Source: Ophioceras dolichostomum
Taxonomy: Eukaryota > Ascomycota > Sordariomycetes > Magnaporthales > Ophioceraceae
Direction: 5' to 3'
Length of the DNA: 64,000 nucleotides
NCBI GenBank assembly: GCA_003049485.1
Contig: PYST01000025.1
Location: forward strand, 149,111 to 213,110
The position numbers and the translations under genes are program-made. Of this stretch, positions 1-11,500 are shown piece by piece. A model generated the notes under the pieces. That model was not told where the DNA came from and made no database searches. It was given only the letters and a program-made list of their open reading frames with translations. Positions within the stretch are counted from its first letter, which is position 1, and every line of letters begins with the position of its first letter.

Positions 1-357
1 CTGTACAAGTGCAAGACTTCGGACCTGGCCTTCAGTGTGCCCTTCGATTTGAGTTGCCAGCGCGATGACTTCGTGCACGCGCTCGTGGCCTGGTTCGACA
101 TCGAATTCTCGGCCTGCCACAAGCCCATCCGGTTCTCGACCGGGCCGCACGCCAAGTACACACATTGGAAGCAGACCGTGTTCTATCTGAAGGATTCCCT
201 GACCGTCCAGCACGGCGAGGAGATCCAGTGCTCGATTCACGTCAGGCCCAACGACAAGAACCGCCGAGATCTCGACATCAAGATCGAGTACCGCTTCGAG
301 ACCCAGGACCCGACTCGTGCCACCGAGGGGGCCGTCTGCACTTACAAGATGTGCTAG
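1..357 (+). CDS. Protein arginine N-methyltransferase, PRMT1/Hmt1 type (3' end only)
   Basis: The reading frame is open from the first base of the window and stops with TAG at 355-357, giving the last 118 residues of a protein cut by the window edge. It contains the block THWKQTVFYL followed by an acidic and basic beta-barrel tail ending in TYKMC. This matches the C-terminal barrel of type I arginine methyltransferases; the THW loop is a family hallmark that shapes the active site. Such enzymes put asymmetric dimethyl groups on RGG-rich RNA-binding proteins and on histone H4R3, using S-adenosylmethionine. The SAM-binding motifs lie outside the window, so PRMT1/Hmt1 rather than a close paralog is inferred from the THW block and the tail. 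No intron is needed in this part. The gene is convergent with the next gene downstream. Confidence 0.87.
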   Translation: MYKCKTSDLAFSVPFDLSCQRDDFVHALVAWFDIEFSACHKPIRFSTGPHAKYTHWKQTVFYLKDSLTVQHGEEIQCSIHVRPNDKNRRDLDIKIEYRFETQDPTRATEGAVCTYKMC

Positions 358-2098
358 TGAGCGCAAGTGGCCCACTGCCAGTCGGCTCGAAACAGCCACG
401 GGTCGGTTTCCATTGACGACGATGACTGGGACCTGCCTTGCTCTGGCTGCCTGCTCAATGCCGTACCGGCATCTCCTGCCTGCTTCGACGAGCTGGTTTC
501 ATGGGCACGTCCCACGGCCGGCAGCCGCTGAAGATACGATGCGCCGCTGGCCGATGTCCCAACGTTATTGATCAAGGACATAAACGAACGAGGCATGATA
601 GATCTACCTAAAATGGGGTATAGAGGGTTTACAGCGATCTGCCATATTCATTTATCGAACAGACACAATGAAGACAGTCGACGGTTGTCGCCCAACTGGT
701 GTATCGCGTTTGCGGCTCAAGGTGTGGAGCATAAGTGGTGTTGGCCCAAGAAGTGCGCCTTCCTATTTTCTCGTACTATGCCTGCTCTGCTCTTCACTGT
801 TTCCTTCGAGGCAAGAGCCGATCTGGGCTGCCAGAGTCTCTGGGAAGAGATGCCGTATCTGTCTGGTTTCTTAGTCGCGAGGAGTATATGAGAATTGGGA
901 AATAGACTCACACGAAAAGAACAAAACGAGGCAGGGTATGAGGGACACACTCCCTGACTTTTCCTCTCCTTTCCTCTCGTTCTCCTTTTCTTCAAGCTGT
1001 TTCTTCCTTTCATTGACATGCATCTTTCTTTCACCCTCCCCCAAGCCTTACCTCGAATACCCGCTCTCCCTACAGCGTGGCTACTGCCCCTGCACCATCC
1101 CCTTCCCTCACCTTGTCGCCTCCAGGGCTCATGGGAGGGGGAGACTGACGGTTCAGCCTGGTTGGTACTTCTACATTGCACATGCCCTTTGCTCCCATAT
1201 TTCTTGAGGCCGAAGTTTAAGGGGGATACAGGGTTTCTGTTCCGTATTTCCCCTCGGCCGTCTGCTGCTCTTACTCTGATCATCCATAGAAGGTAGAATT
1301 GCATTATTTTATGAAGTAGCGGGTGGCCTCGCTTGACAACATATAGCTTGTGATGTCTGGATCGGTGACCGTGATGTCGAGTAAGATCCGACTCACGTCT
1401 TGGATCACCACATACGGAAGCAACCTGCGGAAAAACCGTGGGCCTAGCGTCCAAGGTACCTAATATGAGTCTGAGGTGTCGCGGAAAGGTATTATTCGCC
1501 ATAGAGATATAAAACCATTGCTTAGAAAGTTGGCCCCCCAACGACTTCCGACATCAAACTTTTTGGTCTTCTATCACCGGAATTTGAGTTTTCCCCTTTC
1601 ACTTGCTCCATTCCACATAGCAACACTCCATCCTTCACAGCATTGTTGGCCGTGCTGCTGACTACAGACAAGAGGTATCCCGGACCTTGCACCTGATCGA
1701 CGTATATCACGTCTTCGTTTTCCCGTGTTTCTATCATAACGCTCTCCTCTTCCTTCCTGATAAATTTTTGATGTAACCGGATCCCACATGAGACCGAGAG
1801 TCCCAGACCAATGTTCGTGCGTTTGAGCCCTTCTTACCGTCCGTCCATCCTTTTCTTTTGGGTTTCCTCCAAGTGTAACTAACCTATATAGCCCCCTAGA
1901 CGTAACGAGTACGAGGGAGCGGGAAAAATACGACGCAAACCCTAGAAAAACGACGACAAGGGGAGAGAAAACAAAACGGCTCATCTACCTATGCTCCTTG
2001 CAAAACTTGGCCGAATACGACCTGAGCTCGAGCAGGTCCTTGTCTGAGGCGCCCCACCCGTCAGCGGCCCTTCGCTGAAGTTTCTCGCGGCCCACGCT
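358..2098. other. Convergent intergenic region (PRMT1 and AGM1 3' ends)
   Basis: About 1.7 kb between two converging genes. I see pyrimidine-rich stretches (around 940-1100) and a short ggtaccta element near 1455, but no reading frame with conserved motifs. A 274-residue open frame on the minus strand (717-1541) is basic and low in complexity and looks like chance. The region probably holds the two 3' UTRs. Confidence 0.6.
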
Positions 2099-3855
2099 CT
2101 ACATGGAGCCACCGTAGCTCGCAATGATGCGCTTGACGTGGTTGGCGAGCTCGTCGGCCTCGGTCTTGGAGGCGGCCTCGGCGTAGACGCGGCAGACGTT
2201 CTCGGTGCCCGACGCACGGGCGAAGGACCTGGCGGTTGTGTACTTGCGCACGACGGCGTCGATCTCGTCCTGGGCTCCCGGGGGGTGCGACAGGCGCCGC
2301 TCGGCGTCGGTCGTCTTGAAGAGGTCCTTGTCGCGCACCTCGACCTTGACGAGCCTGTTGGGCAGGTCCGTGTAGGTCAGGGCCCAGTCGCGCATGCCCC
2401 AGGTCTTGTGGGCCAGGATGACCTCTACCATCAGCATGTCGGAGAGGGCGTCGCCGACGGTCTGGTTGATCAGGTCGCTCACGGCGGCGAGCGTCTCGAG
2501 GGCGTCCTTCTGGGCCGGGGACTGCGGATCCTTCTCGTGGAAGGCGGCCAGGGCGTCCGGCGAGAAGACGACGGTGCCGTGGCCGTTGGCCTCGAAGTAG
2601 ACGCCGACGTCGAAGTTGCAGGCGGCGTGGTGCAGGTGCTTCACGCCGGTGGCCGTGCACACGACGGGCAGATGAAGGTGCTGGGTGATGTAGTGAGTGC
2701 TGGCGCCGTTGGCGTACGCCGTCTGCACCACGCCGATGCGCAGTTCGCCCTCGAGGCCCGCGGAGCGGATAAGGTCGCCGATGAAGGAAGCGTACAGTGA
2801 CGAGATCCGGTCGCCGTCCAGCATGTTGAACCCCGTGCCCTCGTCGGTCCAGTAGTAGATCAGCCGGTCCGCGTCGCCGTCAAGTGAGCAGCAACGCGCG
2901 CCGGGTACGGGCTGGGGCAAGGGCGGCGCTCGCTGTTTTGTCTTGACAAAGTCGGCTCCGGACTAGAGGATGGGGGGAGGACCATGATTAGCAGAGCACA
3001 GACACAGACATTGGTGAATGGGTGGAAAAGTGAGGGTGGGATGTCTCCAAGGTGGTGCGCAGGCTTGAAGAACAAAAACCAACTCACATCAAGATTTAGA
3101 ACCTCAGGGCGGAGCACGTCATCGTTGACAACTTTGACATCGATGAGACCCGGCTTGATATGCTTCAGCAGCTCGGTGAGCTTAGGGCCGCCAACGCCGT
3201 TGGCGCAGTCAACCGTGAGGGATCCGTTGACCTTCTTGCCCTTGAGAGCCCTCTCGAAGGCGTCGCCAAGCTTCTCGTAGTAGCCAACCTCACTGACCTC
3301 ACCGTAGGCCTTGGGCGTGCCCTCGGTGTTTGTGCAGCGCACGAGGTAGTGCAGCTGCGGCGTGGTCAGGATCTTGAAGTCGACGTACTCGGTGCCGGTG
3401 GCGTCGAAGGCGTCGGCGAGGGCGCCAACGAGCGTGTGGCCTGAAGGGCGGGTGTCGCGGCCGTACACGACCTTGGCCGGGTTGGAGGGGTTGATGTGGA
3501 GGTTGGTGGCCATGTTGTTGTAGCAGTCGACGAGCTCCTGGTCCGACGCGCAGTTGACTAGGTTGGTCGCATAAGCCTCCCAGTCTTGCTCGAGCATCTC
3601 GCCCATCGGGTCGACGATCTTGACGCCATTGTCCGCTGCCGGGTTGTGGCTGGCCGTGACCATAACCCCGACCGCCTGCCCGTTTAGCTTGCGGCTCCTA
3701 AGTGAAGCGAGCAGACCCACGCGGAAGGCGACGCCTTCGAGCAGGTCCGCCTTCATGCGGAAGCCGGCCGTTCCATAGGTGTAGCGCTTGTTCGACGGGA
3801 GAGGCACAATTGGGTGCTTCGCCGAAGCGGCCAGGATTTTCTGGTTGGCGTCCAT
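2099..3855 (-). CDS. AGM1: Phosphoacetylglucosamine mutase (AGM1/PCM1)
   Basis: Two exons, 3088-3855 and 2099-2962, are joined over a 125-nt GTGAGT...TAG intron (2963-3087), giving 543 residues, the usual length for eukaryotic AGM1. The enzyme interconverts GlcNAc-6-P and GlcNAc-1-P on the cytosolic route to UDP-GlcNAc, the precursor of chitin, N-glycans and GPI anchors. The phosphoserine loop TASHNP is at residues 67-72 with the catalytic Ser at 69. The Mg-binding loop DGDADR is at 284-289, and the C-terminal phosphate-binding loop RASGTENVCRV is near the end. The exon junction falls just before SGADFVKTKQ, a conserved block, which supports the splice sites. The start is the first ATG before DANQKILAAS. 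The gene is divergent from MUS81, and AGM1 is normally single-copy and essential. Confidence 0.95.
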
Positions 3856-5021
3856 GATTGGCGACGATTGGCGACAACGGGCGGTGAACGGACAGCCGGG
3901 TGAGAAGGTGGGGGTTTAGAGCTCTGAGCTTCTTTCTTGAGACTTGGTGAGAGTTGGTTGGCACCTTTTTGGCCTTGTTAGTTTCCTAGGTCAACCTCGA
4001 TGGCGGGAAGGTGGTTGGGAAGATCAGAGTGTGTCCCGCAAGGCCCACCGAGTCCGGCAGCGGGGTGGTCCAGGAGATAAAAGGGTGCTCCCAGTCCGAG
4101 ACGTTCACTTCAGGTTCGCATGCTGTACACAATCACACAGGAGGGAGCCTAGGAGGTAGGAGGGGTTACTCGCAAGGGATGGTCACTGGGTGTGAGACCA
4201 GCGTGGGGTGGAGGGGCATCAGCTCAAGGCTTGGTGTGCGTCCATGCTGAGTGGGGTGATTTCGACCAGGGTGCCCAGTGAACATAGGTCCATATAGGTG
4301 GGGTACAACGCCGCTCCAGGTACCTGGCCTCCTAGCCTCCCAAGCAAGAGCTCGCCTTGAACGCGGCAGGCAGTCACTCAACCAGCTGTTGCGACGTACC
4401 AGCTGAGATGCCCACTGCAGCTCCAGCTGTCGGAGTCCGGGCCAATCGGACTCGTTGAAGTGAACAAAGCGGTCTTGAGCTGATAGGTTAGGTTACGTAT
4501 TCTGGAACCTGTCTGATATGCTTTCGCGACTTCACTGTTGGGTAAAGACCCCGAGACTTCTCTGAACAAATTGTGAATTGGACGACAGGTTGGTTGATCC
4601 GGGAGTGCGGTGGTGACGTAACGAAAAAAATCACGTGGCCTGGCGTCTTGCATCCCGCTTGGCAGACGGCCGACGCGACTGAACGCGTAAAGCCGAGTGC
4701 ATCCCGGAACCAAAAACACTTAGGTTCCGACACACTCCAATTGAGCCGCCTTTTTTAGCTTCCCAAAGCTCGTTTGCTCGTTTGCTTCGCTTCCAACCTT
4801 TCCTCCTTCTCTGCTTTTTTGGACCTCTTGCTTTTGCTTTACTCTCTCCCTGGATCGGCTCAAACCGCTCAATATCCCTGGTGTCGGACTTTGGCTTCGG
4901 AAACAAACGGAGCCCGAGCGGAGTAGAGTCGGTGTCCAGGGGTTCGCTTGAGCTGCGATGCGTCGGACCGACCTCGGATAGCTGTATTTTCTTCTGTCTG
5001 GACGGATCATACGATCATACG
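3856..5021. promoter_or_regulatory. Divergent promoter region between AGM1 and MUS81
   Basis: 1,166 bp separate the two start codons. The stretch is free of convincing coding sequence and includes CT-rich DNA just upstream of MUS81 (about 4790-4860), as is common in fungal leaders. The MUS81 frame stays open upstream to about 4782 but has no ATG there, so this part is taken as leader. No specific factor site is claimed. Confidence 0.5.
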
Positions 5022-6881
5022 ATGTCCAGCGACTCGGACTGCGCAAACCCACTGTGGCTCTCGTGGGTAAAGGAGTGGTGGGACGTCGCGAGGGAACGCA
5101 ACTCTAAGGGTGTGACCACGTACAAGCATGCCTTCGACTCGCTGAAGGCGTGTCCGATCGTCTTCACCCACCCGTCCGAACTCCAGCAGCTCAAGGGCTT
5201 TGGCCCAGGCCTCTGTGGCCGACTGACCGATGAGCTGAGGAAATACTGCGAAGACAATGGCCTGCCCATGCCGACGGTGCCCCGTAAGAAGAAGGGCTCT
5301 CGTCGTGCCGCAGGGGCAGATGGGGATGCGGATGAGGATGAAGATGCGGAGGTCGGCCCTTCGAACCGGGCTAAGAAGCCCCGGAAGACGAAGGAATACG
5401 TGCCGGCGTACAGGACGGGCCCCTACGCTCTCATCTTGGCATTGGCTTCACAGGACAAAGACGGACCGCCAGGGCTGCCTAAGGCGGACCTCATTGAACT
5501 CGCCCAACCTCATTGTGACGCGTCTTTCTCGGCGCCATCCGACCCGACGAAGTTCTACACTGCGTGGAATTCCCTGAAAACTCTCCTGACGAAGGAGCTG
5601 GTTTATGAGCGGGGCAGGCCTCTGAAGCGATATGCCCTGACCGATGAGGGATGGGATGTAGCTCTACGGGTGAAGCAGATAGCGGAGGCACGCGGCGTCG
5701 TAGGGACTGCGAATGGCGCACCGCCACGGGCTGCAGTGGATGGCCCAGTTCGCAATCGTGAGCCTTTGGTCTCGGCCCCGGTTCCCGATTTGGCGGAATC
5801 TATGTTCGTGGGGCCGGAAGAAGACGGTGAAGGAGATAGGCTACCGCCAACTCAGCAGCCGACTCCGTACAGGAATGTCGTGGCAAACGGCCCTGCGGCT
5901 GGCCCAGACGAGGCCGCGTTACCGGTGTTCACCCCGATGCGGCTGCCTCCAGGCTCTTTTCAGGTCCACCTAGTGCTCGACGTGCGGGAGGTCAGAGCCA
6001 AGACTGACCGGGATTACATGCAAGATGAGCTGGCCAAAAGGGGCGTCAAGCCGATCATGCGAAGTTTAGAACTGGGCGACGCAGTGTGGGTGGCCAAGTG
6101 CCACGACGCGGGGCTCCTGAGCCAGCTCGGCGCGGAGGGCGATGAGCTGGTGCTCGACTACATTGCCGAGCGCAAGCGGCTGGACGACCTTGTGTCCAGC
6201 GTCAAGGATGGACGGTTCCACGAGCAGAAATTCCGGTTGCGACGATCAGGCGTGCGCAACGTCATCTACATAGTCGAGGAGATCTCGATGGACAGCCAAC
6301 ACTTTTCACGGTACGAGGAGGTGGTCGAGTCGGCGATGGCGTCAACGCAGGTCGTCAACGGCTATTTCCTCAAGCGCACATCCATGATGGACGAGACCAT
6401 CGCCTACCTGGCGCGCATGACGAAGCTGCTGAAGAAGCGCTACGAGGCCCGGCCACTGCAGGTAATCCCGACACGCGTGCTCACGCCGCAGAACTACCTC
6501 CCGCTGCTGGCGCACCTGCGAGAGCGGGGCAACGCCCGAGGAGGCAGCAGCCACGCAGGGGATTTCTACATCAGCTACCCTGCCTTTGCGTCGCTCGCGT
6601 CCAAGTCGGACATAATGACACTGCGGGACGTGTACTTGAAGATGCTGATGTGCTCCAAAGGCATCACGGGCGAGAAGGCGATGGAGATCCAGAAGCGGTG
6701 GAGGACCCCCTACGACTTCGTCAAGGCGTTTGAGGCCTGCGGCAGCGGGCCGGGGACTGACGAGGTGCGCCGGAGGCGGAAGCATGATCTTGTGTTCGAG
6801 CAGATGGGCGGGCTGGTGGGCCGTAAGAAGATGACGAAGCCGTTCAGCCAAACTCTGGCTGAAGTTTGGGGTGATGGCTGA
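5022..6881 (+). CDS. MUS81: Crossover junction endonuclease MUS81
   Basis: Intronless gene of 619 residues. The start is the first in-frame ATG (5022); the frame is open for 80 more codons upstream but without an ATG. MUS81 with its partner Eme1/Mms4 cuts 3' flaps, replication forks and nicked Holliday junctions in the nucleus. Visible parts are an N-terminal helix-hairpin-helix region (about residues 50-75, LKGFGPGLCGRL), an acidic and basic linker (88-125), a winged-helix-like segment (about 128-225), and the XPF-type nuclease domain from about 313. The metal-binding residues are D320 in LVLDVRE and the ERKRLDDL motif at 383-390 (E383, R384, K385, D388). A second hairpin region lies near 545-570 (MLMCSKGITGEKA). 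All nuclease motif residues are intact. It converges with riboflavin synthase with only 159 bp between the stops. Confidence 0.95.
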   Translation: MSSDSDCANPLWLSWVKEWWDVARERNSKGVTTYKHAFDSLKACPIVFTHPSELQQLKGFGPGLCGRLTDELRKYCEDNGLPMPTVPRKKKGSRRAAGADGDADEDEDAEVGPSNRAKKPRKTKEYVPAYRTGPYALILALASQDKDGPPGLPKADLIELAQPHCDASFSAPSDPTKFYTAWNSLKTLLTKELVYERGRPLKRYALTDEGWDVALRVKQIAEARGVVGTANGAPPRAAVDGPVRNREPLVSAPVPDLAESMFVGPEEDGEGDRLPPTQQPTPYRNVVANGPAAGPDEAALPVFTPMRLPPGSFQVHLVLDVREVRAKTDRDYMQDELAKRGVKPIMRSLELGDAVWVAKCHDAGLLSQLGAEGDELVLDYIAERKRLDDLVSSVKDGRFHEQKFRLRRSGVRNVIYIVEEISMDSQHFSRYEEVVESAMASTQVVNGYFLKRTSMMDETIAYLARMTKLLKKRYEARPLQVIPTRVLTPQNYLPLLAHLRERGNARGGSSHAGDFYISYPAFASLASKSDIMTLRDVYLKMLMCSKGITGEKAMEIQKRWRTPYDFVKAFEACGSGPGTDEVRRRRKHDLVFEQMGGLVGRKKMTKPFSQTLAEVWGDG

Positions 6882-7040
6882 ATCCAAGTCTAGAGTACCT
6901 AGGCACATTTTCTACTGTTCTATACGGCTGAAACCTGCGTCTTGACTGCATATCAATGCCGCGCTTCTTTTCTTTCTGGTCGCAATTTTACATACTGTCT
7001 ACCAAGGTACTGCTTAGGTACCTACTACCCAGGTCACCAC

Positions 7041-7924
7041 CTAGGGTGATGACCTCCCACCCAAACTCTGCGCGACGATCTTCTCAACCGTCTGCTCTAG
7101 ACTAGCGGCACTCAAAGCGCTCAGGTAGCCCGTCATACTCTTCTCTGCGTACTTGGCCAGGACATCGACCTCGACGTTTACCGTATCGCCGACCTTCTTG
7201 GCGGCGAGCACGACGCGCTCCTGCGTGTAGACGATGAGCATGACCTCCCACCAGCCCTCGGCGTCGTTCACGGCAGTGACGGTCAGGCTGGTGCCATCGA
7301 GGGCGACGTAGCCCTTCTTGACGATGTAGCGCAGCAGGCCGGCGGCGCTGGCCTCCTCCTTGGGCGAGAACCGCATGGTCACGGCGTTGCCGTCCTTGCG
7401 CATGTCCGCGATGGTGGCCACGGCGTCGACGTGGCCCTGCACGAAGTGGCCGCCCATGCGCGTGTCGGCCCGCACGGCCCGCTCCAGGTTGACGCGCGAG
7501 CCCGTCGTCAGCTCGCCCAGGTCGGTCACGCGCAGCGTCTCGGGCGCGACCCCGACGGTGAAGGCGTGCGCCGAGAAGGTGACCACGGTCAGGCACACGC
7601 CGTTGACTGCGATGCTGTCTCCCTCGTGGCAGTCGGAGAGGAGAGGGCTTGACGATGGGAGGGTGATCGTCAGTGACGTGCCGCCCGTACTGTCGTGCGG
7701 GTTGAGCTCCGCCACCACTTTTTAACACAACAAGGTTATGTTTAATTCTCCATTAGCTTCTGAGTTCTATATCACATATGTCCCTCGGTCGTTCAAACGC
7801 AGGCTGCCGGCACGCACGGCGGCAGGGCCAGGGGGCAGGGACCGTGGGCGGGGCGGGACGTCAGGATTGGCTCCGCATTCGGCGATGACGCACCTCCGAT
7901 TTCTTCAACTATTCCTGTGAACAT
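7041..7924 (-). CDS. RIB5: Riboflavin synthase (alpha chain)
   Basis: Two exons are joined: a 31-nt first exon (7894-7924) and 7041-7717, over a 176-nt GTGCGT...AAG intron, giving 235 residues. The tiny first exon encodes MFTGIVEEIG, the near-invariant start of the family; the joined frame continues VVAELNPHDS. The enzyme dismutates two 6,7-dimethyl-8-ribityllumazine molecules into riboflavin and a pyrimidinedione, the last step of vitamin B2 synthesis. The two lumazine-binding repeats are visible, with parallel motifs SIAVNGVCLTVV (first) and GYVALDGTSLTVT (second) and the GGHFVQGHVD loop. The acceptor is AAG rather than CAG or TAG, but phase and conservation leave little choice. The upstream neighbour on the same strand is MED16, about 670 bp away, so each probably has its own promoter. 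Confidence 0.92.
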
Positions 7925-8592
7925 CGTGGAAAGTGGCCGGCTCGTTGAGTTCCCGTTTCCAGTTCCAATTCCAAAGCGCAAAAGTGGATTGGCGAATCCG
8001 TCTTTGCTCTTGTTATTTCTCGAGACAGACTAGGTAATTGACCCCGCGGCAATATGGGACGAACTGTAAATAAAGGGAGTTTTTTTAGTCCGTATTACTT
8101 GTAAGATCGGCATTGATGAGGATAATTGTAGAGGACTGGCATGAGTGGGTCACCACGACCTGCAAAATCCGCCTGTACGCCGGCTCGACCGGATCTTCGA
8201 CCAGTAACACACAATGAGGGCGAAAAATGAGAAATACCTGTAGGTATCTCTCTTTCCCGAACACTTCAGGACAATGAAGAAGCTGCACAAGCCAGGCCGA
8301 GGGATTGTTGGCTAAATAGCCCAGGCATCCAGTAGTGTCGGTGCCCGGTTACCAAACATAGGTCAGCCATTTCTAAGCACGCCACCTGCGGCCGAGGACT
8401 ACAGAGACGAGAAAATAAGTCAAGTTTTGAAAAGAGCCCGCTAAGTCTAAACCTGAGCCGAGAGACATGCTACCTACCTACCTATACAGCTAGCTCTTCG
8501 ACCAAATAGTAGTAGGACCCACCCCTAATAAAAAGTCAGAAATATTCCGGAACCTGTCATCGTCCTCCGTCGATCTACCTAAACCAGTGCCC
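7925..8592. other. MED16 3' region and RIB5 promoter
   Basis: 668 bp between the MED16 stop and the RIB5 start, both on the minus strand. It must contain the MED16 3' UTR and RIB5 promoter. A short run of TACC units lies at 8469-8486. No coding sequence is seen. Confidence 0.5.
8469..8486. repeat. (TACC)n tetranucleotide element
   Basis: Four or so TACC units just downstream of the MED16 stop. It belongs to the group of ACCT/AGGT elements found between genes throughout the window. Confidence 0.7.
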
Positions 8593-11500
8593 CTATCCAA
8601 CAGTCGACCCCTTTGATAACAAGGCCCATTTTCCACCACAAGAGCAGTTGCGCTGCTGGGCAACGACGAAGGTAAACCCGGGCTTGCTCCCTGTGACATC
8701 CTCCATGATGGATGCGCAGCGCACGCAACGTCTTCGAAGGGGGAAACTCGGTGCCTGGCCTCGGCCCTGACCTTGCTGTTGTTGCTGTTGTTGTTGATGC
8801 TGCTGCTGCTTATTATCATCGACGGGCACCAGGGGAATCTCGACACGCTTGAAAACGTCGACGTATCTGCCCCTCTCCTTCCTCTCCGCCAGGCTCTTCC
8901 GGTCGTCGACCACGACGTCGAGCAGCCCGTAGTCCGCGAAGAAGAGCTTCGACGGGTCCGTGTGCGCCTTGAAGTGGTTCAAGTCTTGCCCGAAGAACTT
9001 GTTGAGGACCGGCAGGAATGTCATGTGCGCGTGGCCGCCGAGGAGGAGAGTCAGTTCGCACATCGACTGCGCCCGCTTCAGGGCCTGGTCGGCTCCCCCC
9101 TGCTGTTGCTGCTGCTGCTTGCTGTTTGGGCCGCTGCCCTGAGCCTGCTGCTGTTGCTGCTGCAGGTGCTTTTGCGCATATTGCGCCAGCGACGTTTGAT
9201 AGCTCGCTCGGATGTCTGATCCCAGAGCTGTCAGCAGGCGGTCAAACTCGCTGACTTTTACCAGGCTCGCAGATGTGTGCCGGTGTATCTTCATGTATTC
9301 GTGATATATCCTGTTCTGGCTCGTCTGCTCGGGATCCTGCTGGGACGCCTGCTTCTCGTAGAACTGCACTGCCCGACTGCTCAGGCTGTCGAGATGTAGC
9401 ACCCTGCGACACAAAGCGGAAACGAAGCCCCTCGTCGACGAGCAAAGAAGCAGGTGCAGCGCGACCTCGTTTTTCGACTGTAGGTAGCCGACCAGGTCCT
9501 TGAATGTCGCTGGTGTGAGGAGTGACATGAACTTCGGGTCGTCTTGCAGACCAAAGAGGCTGTCGCTCAGCCACGAAAGCAGGTCCAGCGCCCATTTGAC
9601 GCAGCCGGCAAGGGCCGACACCACTTCTGGCTCATCCAGGGGGCTGAGCTTTTCCTTGAGACCGACAGGTGTGTTGTTGGCGATGGTGATAAGGATCACA
9701 ATATTGCGAACGTTGAGCGTCAGCATGGCGAACTTGCCACAGAACGACCGCGGCCTAAAGTCGCCGTGGAATCCCATATGGTTTAGAATGCTGAGGCAGA
9801 GCTGTAGATTGGCATTGCGGACGAGCTGATCGTGGTGCATGTCCTCGGAGTAGTCCACATGGATCTTAAGCATGCGCACAATGTCCATCATCCAGTCATA
9901 CGCGAACCCTGATGTACTCGAGATTAGCATGCAATCAAGGCCACTGCCCAAGGGCAGTGCTCTGGAGCCAGCTTACGGGGTTTATCCGAGAACTGTCGGG
10001 CGATGGCGAGGATGTCGTCGTAGTTGGTCTGGGAGGTAGCGGCTGCAGAGACAGCAACGGTCAGGCCGGCGATCACAGCGGCGTACGGGGCTGAATTGTA
10101 TGTCGCCAGTCCGTGTCAGTCCGCATCAGTCCGTGTGCGAGCGTGAACCCTGAGAGTTCAAATTCGGGGTTGTAGCAAGGCTCGAAACAACACAGCACAT
10201 ACCGCTCTGCATGTTGGAGCCAATATCCTCCGAGGGGTACCGGAGGCTGCTCCATAGCACTTTGCCATCGTCACGGATTTGAGCCAACGAGCAGTTCGTG
10301 GGCGAGAAAGCAACGTGGACACCTGTGTTAGGAGGCCATAGAGAGCCACAGAGAGTTAGAGATTGGAGTCTACGTGCATACCCGGGCGCGAGACGGTGCC
10401 GGACCAGCACGAGATGTCTGCCCAGGGCACAACGAGGGGATACAATCAGCGTAACACGTGGGCGACGTACAAGGTGTCTCTTCACCAAATTGAAAACCCA
10501 TCTGGTGGAGGGTCATGATGCGGTCGAGGTCTAGACTCGTGTAGATCTCGGCCATCGTCAGGCGGTCGCGGTACTGGACGGTGCCGTCGCTGAAGGCAAA
10601 GCAAATCACCTTCCCAGCGGCCAAAGTGTGGATCGAAAGCACAATCTTGTTCAGCACGATGGGGTCTAGCTTTCGAAGGCGCGTGGCCGGAGGCGGGTTG
10701 GAGCCCCCGCCGCTCCGTGAGCTGAGCTGGAGGAAGGCAGGGTGTAGAGACTGAGCCTGGTCGGGCAGGACCTCCCACACATCCACGATGCTTTGCAGCT
10801 CGTGGCTGTACGCCGATGCATGAGAACGTACGGCGAACACCTGCAGTGGTGAAAATTCCGCCTGGTTCTGGTTGCTCGGGCTCTGCACGACGAACGGAGG
10901 CACCATCTCCAGAATCGAGAGCTGCGTCATAGAGGCATCGAGGTGGGACCCGCCAGTGTCATTTTGCAGCCAGCTCGTGTAGGCCACGCGCTTCTCCTTG
11001 ATGGATGGGTTTAGCGGGTGGCTCTGCGGTGGCGCCTGCTTGTCCGCTGGCGGTAGGCCCCAGTGGAGGGTGGCCTTGATAATCCGGAGCTGCCGTGAGG
11101 CCAGTGCAAGTGCTATGTAAAGAGTCCCATCTGGTAGTGATGGGCAACGTCTCAGTTAGTGAGCAAGGCTGGTGCAAGGCCGATAGATGGCTGATGGATG
11201 CACACGGGATATAAAAGTCTAAACGTACTCGCTGATGGCTGGTAGCTAATCTTGTCCGAGCAAATGGCCGCGTGCGTGATCAACTCGTCCGAGGAGCTGA
11301 TGCTTTCTAGTTCGATGGTTGTGTCCCCGATCTTATTGTTGTTCTGTGCGAAGAGCACCTTGAGGAGGCCGTTGGAGGTGACGCACAGCAGCGCGCTCTT
11401 GGCCGGGTTCGGGTGACACGGCCCGACGGCCGGCGTGAACGTGTTCTCATACCTGTACATGCCATTGGGCTCGCGTACGGCCGGACCGCAGAGGACAACG

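Noticed and set aside
717..1541. 274-codon minus-strand open frame
   Set aside because: No conserved motif, basic and low-complexity composition, lies in a convergent 3' region.
2138..2800. 220-codon plus-strand frame, Gly/Val-rich
   Set aside because: Antisense shadow of the AGM1 exon, explained by GC-rich codon positions.
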